From Vibrio sp. S17_S38 (GTDB lineage: Bacteria > Pseudomonadota > Gammaproteobacteria > Enterobacterales > Vibrionaceae), in contig NZ_JAAUWW010000016.1 in NCBI RefSeq assembly GCF_014694375.1, positions 30,342 through 94,341 of the forward strand: a stretch of DNA of 64,000 nt. The letters are read 5' to 3'. Shown here piece by piece: positions 58,195 to 64,000 of this stretch (its first letter is position 1; each line of letters begins with the position of its first letter). A program made the position numbers and the translations under genes. The notes under the pieces were generated by a model. It was not told where the DNA came from and did no database searches. It saw nothing but the letters and a program-made list of their open reading frames with translations.

Positions 58195-58692
58195 ATGGCA
58201 CATCGAGGTACTTTGATTTTTTTCTGCGGTAAGATGGGTGCAGGAAAATCAACTAAATCTAAATCAGTTGCGATTGAGCGCAATGCTGTGCTTATTTCTG
58301 AAGACGAATGGCTAGCAAAGCTTTACCCTGATCAAGTTACATCTTTTGATGATTATATTAAATTTTCAGGGCTGCTAAGACCTTTAATAAAGATTCATGT
58401 CCAAAATATATTAAGAACTGGAACAAGTGTGGTTATGGACTTTCCAGCCAATACAAAGAGACAGAGAAAATGGTTTAATAGTTTATCTATTGAAGCGGAG
58501 TCAAAAGCTGAGCTTATTTACTTAAAAGTAAACAATGCATTGTGTCTAAAACAGATCGCACAAAGAAGTATTGAACAACCATCAAGGGCTGCATTTGATA
58601 CGGAAGAAATGTTTCACCATGTTACTCAGTATTTTGAAGAACCTGAAGCAAGTGAAGTTCAAGATATTGAAATTATAGTAAAAAACGCATAA
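58195..58692 (+). CDS. P-loop NTPase, kinase-like (cassette)
   Basis: 165 residues. Walker A GKMGAGKST begins at residue 12; VVMDFPANTKRQRKW is a likely second nucleotide or substrate motif, and IEQPSRAAFDTEEMF follows. This matches small AAA_33-type kinases found as cassettes, relatives of aminoglycoside or zeta-toxin-like phosphotransferases. The substrate is unknown. AGGAGG precedes the ATG at 58195; the frame reaches back to 58168 inside the attC. Confidence 0.8.
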   Translation: MAHRGTLIFFCGKMGAGKSTKSKSVAIERNAVLISEDEWLAKLYPDQVTSFDDYIKFSGLLRPLIKIHVQNILRTGTSVVMDFPANTKRQRKWFNSLSIEAESKAELIYLKVNNALCLKQIAQRSIEQPSRAAFDTEEMFHHVTQYFEEPEASEVQDIEIIVKNA

Positions 58693-58782
58693 CAAGTCGT
58701 TTAAAAGGACAAAAAACAGTTGGCTGTTTTCGTTCCTCAACATTTTAGCCAACAATTTTTAGCCTCTTAACGAGGCGTTATG
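58689..58782 (+). repeat. attC site 3
   Basis: ATAACAAGTCGTTTAAAAGG to CGAGGCGTTATG. Inner arms CAGTTGGCT and AGCCAAC. Different in sequence from sites 1, 2 and 4. Confidence 0.8.
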
Positions 58783-58804
58783 TCACAAGAGGAAATAATA
58801 AAGT

Positions 58805-59659
58805 ATGTTGGCTAAAAACCTTATTATCTCAGCCATGGAAGATACTGATACCTTCTTCTATGATGAAGTTGAGTTTACTATGAAATATGAGTTAAATTGT
58901 AGTGACCTAGCAATTGCAGCTGTTCGTAGTGTTGGTGATCAAGCGCGAGTATGCTTTTCTAATGATCTGTGTAATTTTGAAATTGATAACGTAGAACGGT
59001 TTCTGTTCGTTTTATTTATTATTTCACATGAAATCGCACATTTTATTAGCTTTCACCACATGCATAATGACAAAGAGAAATTAGATAGTGTATCTATTGA
59101 ATCTCGTGCTGATTTTTTTGGCGCACAAATAGCTTTAACACTGATGACTTTTGGTAAAAGTATGCATGGTTTACTGCAAAAACATAATCTAAATAATGAA
59201 AACAAAGGAATAGAACCTAAAACTATAATCAATGCTATTTTTTCTCTAAATGATCAAGTATTTGTTAATAATACAAGTTTAACTTACCCCACTAGCCAAT
59301 ATCGAGTGCTCTCAATGTTAGCGGCGTGTATAGCTTTTTTTTCAGTGTACTCAACTGAGAATGAACAAGAGTTTGATATATGGTTCGTTAGAGAGTTAAG
59401 TGAAAATCTAGCGAGACTTCCGTTGATTGATGACCATGAAGATACAATAAATACTATTAGTTCTCGTTTAGAAGAGATTCATAAAAAACTTCAGTGGGGA
59501 AATCCAGTTAGTGTTGGAGGTATAAAATTTGAATATGCACCATATCTGACAACTAATTACATACTACCCGATGAATTTATCTCTAAACAAAGAGAATATG
59601 GTAAAGAGCGATTTTATCAGCTTCTTAATGAGGCAGTCGGTATTGACTTCGAGAAGTGA
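58805..59659 (+). CDS. HExxH metalloprotease-like protein (cassette)
   Basis: 284 residues. SHEIAHF carries the zinc motif HEIAH at 75-79, and IESRADFFGAQIA (E99) resembles the third-ligand glutamate segment of gluzincin-type peptidases. The remainder is helical with no signal peptide, so the protein is probably cytoplasmic. The size and single HExxH resemble anti-phage proteases such as Lit (EF-Tu cleavage), but I cannot show homology. AGAGGAAA is upstream. Confidence 0.7.
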   Translation: MLAKNLIISAMEDTDTFFYDEVEFTMKYELNCSDLAIAAVRSVGDQARVCFSNDLCNFEIDNVERFLFVLFIISHEIAHFISFHHMHNDKEKLDSVSIESRADFFGAQIALTLMTFGKSMHGLLQKHNLNNENKGIEPKTIINAIFSLNDQVFVNNTSLTYPTSQYRVLSMLAACIAFFSVYSTENEQEFDIWFVRELSENLARLPLIDDHEDTINTISSRLEEIHKKLQWGNPVSVGGIKFEYAPYLTTNYILPDEFISKQREYGKERFYQLLNEAVGIDFEK

Positions 59660-59661
59660 CA

Positions 59662-59785
59662 TAACAAGCAATTTAAGAGGGATTCACAACGCTCGGCATT
59701 TTTGCTTCTACTTCAAATTTAGTGTTTATGGCACAATGTTTTAGGTTTGGGTGGAGGCGTTGTTCACCCCTTAATTGGGCGTTAG
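59662..59785 (+). repeat. attC site 4 (VCR-like)
   Basis: 124 bases, nearly identical to site 1 (four differences counted by eye). Confidence 0.9.
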
Positions 59786-59801
59786 CTTTCAAGGAGGCAC
59801 C

Positions 59802-60326
59802 GTGAATATTTATGAAGCAGATTACGGCATCGGCCCCTTGATGGATGTAGAGGATACAATCAATAAAGGTATCGAAAAGCTCTTTGAAAGAAATCGGCAG
59901 GAGCCAGGGTTTGATGGGTTGTGGATGAATGAGTATGGAGAAGTTCTTTATGGTTCTTTACTTGTTGCAGCTCAAGCTTATTTTATCGGAAGCCTTAGAG
60001 ATATTAATGAAATTAGAAAGAGCCTAGGACTTGGCACTCTAACTAAAGAGGCCGCATATAAAGTTCATAATATAACTGCACAAAACTACTCTTTGATAGA
60101 GCTAGTTAATTCAGCCGCTAATTATTTCAAACACCGAGATGAGTGGGGTGATGATTGGCCTGAAAATTATACAACTAAAGTTTTGGAGGCATTCTCTGTA
60201 ACAGGAGAGTTTCCAATTAATGATGTGCAGCAACTGATTGAGGCTGACTATGGTTATAGTAAAATCACAAATTTAGTATCAGAGTGGCGCAAGCAGTTAA
60301 TAGTTATTGCAAAAAATGAAAGCTAA
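59802..60326 (+). CDS. Hypothetical cassette protein
   Basis: 174 residues from a GTG at 59802 with AAGGAGG ahead; the frame opens earlier, in the attC. Soluble, acidic, largely helical. Notable phrases are GLWMNEYGEVLYGSLLVAAQ and WPENYTTKVLEAF. No family recognised. The ending (SEWRKQLIVIAKNES) runs into the next attC at its stop. Confidence 0.65.
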   Translation: MNIYEADYGIGPLMDVEDTINKGIEKLFERNRQEPGFDGLWMNEYGEVLYGSLLVAAQAYFIGSLRDINEIRKSLGLGTLTKEAAYKVHNITAQNYSLIELVNSAANYFKHRDEWGDDWPENYTTKVLEAFSVTGEFPINDVQQLIEADYGYSKITNLVSEWRKQLIVIAKNES

Positions 60327-60403
60327 CAAGGCCAAGCACCCCGACGTATTTTTCGTTGCGCCTGCGGCTCCACAAAAAATACGCGCGTGTTGGCGGCGTT
60401 ATG
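60323..60403 (+). repeat. attC site 5 (foreign type)
   Basis: TAACAAGGCCAAGCACCCC to GTTGGCGGCGTTATG, with long arms around CGACGTATTTTT and AAAAATACGCG and a GC-rich loop. Unlike the VCR-like sites. Confidence 0.8.
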
Positions 60404-60418
60404 TCACTAGGATTAAAT

Positions 60419-60976
60419 ATGCATACATCAAACGTTGAAAGCATCATTTCAGGTAATGAACAATTAGCAAATTTTTGGAGTAATTGTCATGGCTGGGCGC
60501 CTGATTCTGCAGCAGACTTAATGTCTAAATCACGACTGGATAGGCAATTATCATTATCAAAAACATTATTAAAATGGAATTTTGATTCAGAGTGTTCTGA
60601 CGGTGACTTAATTCTTGCGTGGGCTAACTTAGGCGCTTTAATTGAAGGTACACTAAAATTATTTCTAAGTGTTTATTATGAAGACTATTCGAGTGATCTC
60701 AACAAAATAATCCGCAAAGGAGAACAAGTAGATCCAGATTCATTAACTTTAGAAAATCTAAAGCAATTTATAAGAAAAAAGGATCTGTTTGGTGAAGAAT
60801 GGTATCCGTATATTGAGTTAGTACAACAACGACGTAATGCAATTCATTCTTATAAAGATCGTTCTATTGGTGATAAAGATGAATTTAATGAGTCAGTTGA
60901 GAAATATTTACTATTTATGCGGTGTGTTAATAAACATCTTCCTTATCCTGAAGGCGGGTATGGTCCTCGTTTTTAG
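60419..60976 (+). CDS. Possible HEPN-type protein (cassette)
   Basis: 185 residues from the ATG at 60419 (TAGGA upstream); an ATG at 60401 lies in the attC end. Helical, with ALIEGTLKLFLSVYY early and QQRRNAIHSYKD later, the latter resembling the R-x4-H active motif of HEPN ribonucleases and related transferase-partner domains. Ends KHLPYPEGGYGPRF. The catalytic claim is an inference from one motif. Confidence 0.6.
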   Translation: MHTSNVESIISGNEQLANFWSNCHGWAPDSAADLMSKSRLDRQLSLSKTLLKWNFDSECSDGDLILAWANLGALIEGTLKLFLSVYYEDYSSDLNKIIRKGEQVDPDSLTLENLKQFIRKKDLFGEEWYPYIELVQQRRNAIHSYKDRSIGDKDEFNESVEKYLLFMRCVNKHLPYPEGGYGPRF

Positions 60977-60983
60977 TAACGTG

Positions 60984-61088
60984 ACATAACAAACAATTTA
61001 AATGGACGCATAAAGCTTGGCATTTTTGGTTCGGAGTTTTGTATGCGTTGTAAGTTAATCAAGGCGCTCATTTAATTGGGCGTTATAT
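60984..61088 (+). repeat. attC site 6 (VCR-like)
   Basis: ATAACAAACAATTTAAATGG to AATTGGGCGTTATA. Shares AGCTTGGCATTTTTGG-like inner sequence with the resident family. Confidence 0.8.
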
Positions 61089-61310
61089 ACCACAACTAAT
61101 TCTGTTTTAATTGTTTCTGGGTATTTGTGTATTTCAAACAACTTGGTGTGTAATTCTTTTGGTTTGGTATGCATTTAACCATTAGTTTTTAAAACTCAGT
61201 TTTGTATTAATTCCTGTTAATCAGGTTTTGGTTTACGTTGTGGTAGTGTTGCAGTTATAGTTTCAAACATTATTTTAACTGGCAGGTTTAGCTAAATTAT
61301 TCAAAAAATA
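61089..61310 (+). other. Short cassette without a convincing ORF
   Basis: 222 bases, AT-rich. The only frame of note is 39 codons on minus (61174 to 61055), which runs into attC 6 and has no ribosome site. Confidence 0.45.
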
Positions 61311-61412
61311 TATAACAAGTAAATCAAATGGACTTTTAACAGTTTGGCTGGTTTTGTGTTGTATTTAAGTTTGGGTTATCACTGTTAAAAGCCATTTATT
61401 TAGGCGTTATGC
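61311..61412 (+). repeat. attC site 7
   Basis: TATAACAAGTAAATCAAATGG to ATTTAGGCGTTATGCC, arms around TTTTAACAGT and ACTGTTAAAA. Confidence 0.75.
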
Positions 61413-61428
61413 CTAATGAGGTAAGTTA

Positions 61429-61956
61429 ATGAGTTTTACACATATTTTACCATGGTTTGCTTTACTGATTTCAAGTGTCAGCTTACTTGCTAGTGTGTAT
61501 TCGATTTATCGAGATAAAAGTAAGGTGAAAGTCTTTTGCAAGGTTGTTTACGATTGCTCTAAAGATCAATCTGAAAATCTTGATAATCCCCCTCCATTTT
61601 TGAGAATATATGTTGTAAACACTGGGAAAAGACCAATATTCCTTTCCGAGCTCTGTGGTTATATTTCAAGAAAGTCATCAAGCTCTTGGGCTTTGAAAGA
61701 TGAACCTATAGTTTTTGACGAAAATGGCATTCCATCTCTTTTTTCAAGTGGGTTTGTCCATGATGTAGGCATACGGTTAAATGATGCTGAAATCTATGAA
61801 TATCGTATTAAGCACGATGATTATACAAAGCTTTACGACACAAATCAGGGTTGTTTAACTTATAAAAAGTACTATTTAACAGATGTTTTGGGTAAAAAAT
61901 ACTTTGTTAAAGGTTCACAAAAAGGTATTCATAAGTTAGCGCAATATCAGGCATAA
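61429..61956 (+). CDS. Hypothetical cassette protein with an N-terminal membrane anchor
   Basis: 175 residues. One membrane helix (ILPWFALLISSVSLLASVYSI), then a soluble domain with strand-rich phrases (VFCKVVYDCSKD, FLRIYVVNTGKRPIFLSELCGY) suggesting a beta-sandwich. No named family recognised. GAGG lies upstream of the ATG. Confidence 0.65.
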   Translation: MSFTHILPWFALLISSVSLLASVYSIYRDKSKVKVFCKVVYDCSKDQSENLDNPPPFLRIYVVNTGKRPIFLSELCGYISRKSSSSWALKDEPIVFDENGIPSLFSSGFVHDVGIRLNDAEIYEYRIKHDDYTKLYDTNQGCLTYKKYYLTDVLGKKYFVKGSQKGIHKLAQYQA

Positions 61957-62048
61957 CAAGGCGTTTAAACGGAACAAAAACAGTGGGTTACGTTTCGCTT
62001 CGCTACACATTATAACCCACAATTTTTGTCCGCTTAACGCGGCGTTAG
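61951..62048 (+). repeat. attC site 8 (foreign type)
   Basis: GCATAACAAGGCGTTTAAAC to AACGCGGCGTTAGAG, with GTGGGTTA / TAACCCAC arms and a GCTTCGC loop. Confidence 0.85.
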
Positions 62049-62074
62049 AGTAAAGCGTCGCAACTTATAAACAT

Positions 62075-62521
62075 ATGGTAGAGTTATTTGATATGAAGGA
62101 AGAATTGAATTTACTATACCGGATAATGAATACAAAATTTAAAGAGTTCGTTGACCTTAATGAACTCGTAAAGTCGCAATTATTTTCTGAAATATTGGAA
62201 TATTGTGCTCTTCATGCAGTCCAGCACGGAGACAAAACCAACATAGATAATATACTTAAATTATTCAAAGGAACACGCTCACATGAAAGCCTTATAAAGT
62301 TCTTTTGTGTTCGTTGCGGCTTTGAATTTAAATCTGGAAATGGAATTGTTATTTTTACAAAGTCAACAACACCAGCAAAAGAAGAAACTAAATTTATAGC
62401 GCCTGCAAACACCAAAAAGTCTACTGAACAAAAGAAAAAAAAGGCGAAACCTAAAAAAATAGACATGCTTGATTCATGGGCTAGGCTTCCAGGAAGCTAT
62501 GGAACAGGCAAAAAAAGGTAA
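62075..62521 (+). CDS. Hypothetical cassette protein with a lysine-rich tail
   Basis: 148 residues. N-terminal helical half (MKEELNLLYRIMNTKF), then a KFFCVRCGF segment that might hold a metal, and a tail dominated by lysine (STEQKKKKAKPKK). Start uncertain between 62075 and 62093; neither has a good ribosome site. The last third may contact nucleic acid. No family recognised. Confidence 0.55.
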   Translation: MVELFDMKEELNLLYRIMNTKFKEFVDLNELVKSQLFSEILEYCALHAVQHGDKTNIDNILKLFKGTRSHESLIKFFCVRCGFEFKSGNGIVIFTKSTTPAKEETKFIAPANTKKSTEQKKKKAKPKKIDMLDSWARLPGSYGTGKKR

Positions 62522-62528
62522 TTAAAAC

Positions 62529-62659
62529 TCTAACAAGGCGCTGCAGCACCGCACACTTCGTGTGCTCGACAGTTTGTAAGTTGATTTTTTGTGGTTTTGC
62601 TGCGCAAAAGTATTCCACAAAAAATCAACTTACAAACTGCGGCTGAGCTTAGCGTTATG
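62529..62659 (+). repeat. attC site 9 (foreign type, long arms)
   Basis: CTAACAAGGCGCTGCAGC to GAGCTTAGCGTTATG. Very long inverted arms: CAGTTTGTAAGTTGATTTTT and its complement ending ACTTACAAACTG. Confidence 0.85.
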
Positions 62660-62776
62660 TGCTTTTGTAACTTATTGAAATATTTAGATTGTCATATACG
62701 TGTCGCGTTCGTGACGTTATTTCTTTGATAGGATATTGTTAGTTTCTAAGTCGGTACAGCAGAAAGGATTTTCGTA

Positions 62777-63244
62777 ATGATTATAAGAAAACTCAGACTA
62801 AAACGCGGTTGGTCCCAAGAGCAATTGGCTGACTTAAGTGGCTTGAGCATTCGTACTATTCAGAGAATAGAGCGAGGTCAAAAGCCTGGTCTAGAGTCAC
62901 TAAAATGTTTAGCTGCTGTCTTTGAAACAAGTGTCTCAGAACTTCAGCAGGAGCAGGAAATGACAAATGAAGTAAGAATCACCGACGAAGAGCAAACAGT
63001 TATTGACCAAGTAAGGGCTATCAAAGGGTTTTACTCACACCTAATGACATACGTGTTGGTAATAGGTTTACTATTCGCAATAAACTTATTAACCGATTCA
63101 AGCTATATTTGGGCTTGGTGGCCAGCAATGGGTTGGGGAATAGGAATTATAAATCATGGTTTAAACGCCTTTGAAGTATTTAATCTCTTTAGTGCAAAAT
63201 GGGAAAGGCGTCAGATTGAAAAGCGTTTAGGTCGCAAGTTGTAA
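62777..63244 (+). CDS. Xre-type helix-turn-helix protein with two membrane segments (cassette)
   Basis: 155 residues. HTH region WSQEQLADLSGLSIRTIQRIE near the N terminus, a linker, then a 2TM domain: LMTYVLVIGLLFAINLL and a WAWWPAMGWGIGIINHG helix, ending NAFEVFNLFSAKWERRQ. Probably a membrane-attached regulator. AAAGGA is eight bases before the ATG. 2TM-HTH proteins are common cassette cargo, role unknown. Confidence 0.82.
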   Translation: MIIRKLRLKRGWSQEQLADLSGLSIRTIQRIERGQKPGLESLKCLAAVFETSVSELQQEQEMTNEVRITDEEQTVIDQVRAIKGFYSHLMTYVLVIGLLFAINLLTDSSYIWAWWPAMGWGIGIINHGLNAFEVFNLFSAKWERRQIEKRLGRKL

Positions 63245-63251
63245 AAACGCA

Positions 63252-63303
63252 CATAACAAATAAGGATAGGTGTCGCGCAGCCGACACCTTATCTGGGTGT
63301 TGA
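63252..63303 (+). repeat. attC site 10
   Basis: ATAACAAATAAGGATAGG with the arm GATAGGTGTCG facing CGACACCTTATC, ending in GTTGAAC, which fits GTTRRRY. The last cassette boundary before the IS91-like remnant. The 256 bases beyond it (63304-63559) carry no ORF. Confidence 0.75.
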
Positions 63304-63559
63304 ACAAGCCCGAAGCTGCTTATTATTGTAAATTGGTCGATAATATTTTTAGGTAGGTATTGGATCTTGCTTTTCTTTAGGCGACCTTAACCCTGACAAT
63401 ATTAAAATTCAATACTATCAGCTGTTTAGATTCTATTTCTGGTTTCTTTCTTTGATTGACTCTCCATTCTATAGTGGTCGCCATTATCTTTATATTTTAG
63501 CCTTTCGGCTAACTCGTTCGACTGATCCCAACGCATGACATTTCATGCTGACAGCAAGG

Positions 63560-63991
63560 TCAAAGCCGAAAGGCTTTGTTCCGTAAGACACTTGATTCGG
63601 GAAATGATGAAGCTAAATTAGGTATAAATAATAGCTGGATTTTCCATCGTAATATTCGGGCATTACCTCGTAAAAAACCATAATCCCTCACGCGTTGTAA
63701 TCCTTTCGGAAGGACATGCTGCAATATCAACCATAAGAATTTGAGAACAGGTAAGGTCCTTTGCTTCCAGCGTTGCTCTTGGGCACTTTGATACCTAAAT
63801 GTCACGTCTGTGTCGGTAATTTTTATGATGTCTTTATCGGCTAAAACACCACGATATAAATAACGTGAAAGATATTTTAAGGCGGGTAAGCCATACCTGT
63901 CACCACCAGTGCAAAAATGATCCACTAACACCAATTGAAAATTGATCCACTTGGTATCATTCAGTTTTAACAAAACTGGATGGTGATTATG
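63560..63991 (-). pseudogene. IS91-like transposase remnant
   Basis: Minus-strand frame with LPALKYLSRYLYRGVLADKD, VTFRYQ and FLWLILQHVLPKGLQRVRDYGF: the C-terminal Y2-transposase region of IS91-family elements, which transpose by rolling-circle. A stop (TAA) at 63994-63992 just upstream and the lack of a good start show that the N-terminal part is cut or rearranged; the window end hides the remainder. Hairpins CAAAGCC-GAAA-GGCTTTG (63561-63578) and TTAGCC-TTTC-GGCTAA (63498-63513) lie near its 3' end. Confidence 0.75.
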
Positions 63992-64000
63992 TTAACCAAG

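Larger units (their letters stand above)
56949..63303 (+). mobile_element. Integron gene-cassette array without a visible integrase
   Basis: About ten cassettes, each an ORF or short non-coding block followed by an attC-like site starting TAACAA and ending GCGTTA or similar. All recognisable ORFs point to the right. The integrase and attI would be expected on the left but the neighbour there is the cyclase gene. The array is therefore either a detached block or one whose integrase was lost. Confidence 0.85.

Noticed and set aside
61055..61174. 39-codon minus-strand frame in the short cassette
   Set aside because: Runs through attC 6 and has no ribosome site; likely chance.
1..64000. CRISPR arrays, rRNA, tRNA genes
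   Set aside because: No spaced identical repeats, rRNA stretches or cloverleaf patterns were seen on reading both strands, though a tRNA could be overlooked by eye.

Overview
This window reads as a chromosome segment of a Vibrionaceae bacterium, most likely a Vibrio-type marine or halophilic species. The grounds are moderate-to-low GC, gene families typical of Vibrio (two-gene DMT and MocR neighbourhoods, YehS, RlmF, RTX adhesin with a Lap-type exporter, GH18 chitinase), and above all a run of integron gene cassettes whose attC sites resemble VCR-type repeats. The species cannot be fixed from the sequence alone.

Layout. 1-1.1 kb: the C-terminal end of the cellulose outer-membrane protein BcsC. 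1.2-6.8 kb: a maltose/maltodextrin ABC importer, malK divergent from malE-malF-malG, with MalT-box-like motifs in between. 6.9-12.4 kb: a lipoprotein, then a damaged biofilm-adhesin locus in which a type I exporter ATPase and a truncated LapD-like receptor (minus) abut the C-terminal piece of an RTX adhesin (plus) at a sharp junction near 10,835. 12.4-16.4 kb: assimilatory nitrate reductase nasA and the siroheme methyltransferase gene, preceded by a sigma54-type promoter and a leader that fits an ANTAR-type antiterminator. 16.4-29 kb: mixed housekeeping and metabolic genes (RRM protein, yehS, talB, chitinase, speG, fructose-type PTS, alpha/beta hydrolase, lplA, csp, a 23-codon small gene, aroG).

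29-32.9 kb and 36.3-44.6 kb: a full phosphonate system in two blocks, the transporter phnCDEE and the C-P lyase operon phnFGHIJKLMNP. Each block has a Pho-box-like element, and the second also has PhnF/HutC-type palindromes. A GST-like gene and a U32-family RNA-hydroxylase-like gene sit between them. 44.8-48.4 kb: a GntR regulator, an enolase-superfamily (RspA-like) sugar-acid dehydratase homologue and a PTS IIBC permease, probably one catabolic unit. 48.5-56.8 kb: rlmF, a DUF1090 protein, a truncated LysR gene, two DMT exporters, a MocR regulator and a membrane diguanylate cyclase with an intact inhibitory site.

56.9-63.3 kb: an array of about ten gene cassettes bounded by eleven attC-like sites, with no integrase gene on the side where it would be expected, followed by a decayed IS91-like transposase at the window end. 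Cassette products include a GNAT acetyltransferase, a P-loop kinase-like protein, an HExxH metalloprotease-like protein, a possible HEPN-type protein, an Xre regulator with two membrane segments, and several unknowns. Two cassettes carry no convincing ORF.

The most interesting items are the nas leader architecture, the lapD/adhesin junction, the integrase-less cassette array with its protease-like and HEPN-like cargo, the paired PhnF sites around a Pho box, and a previously unmarked 23-codon gene upstream of aroG.
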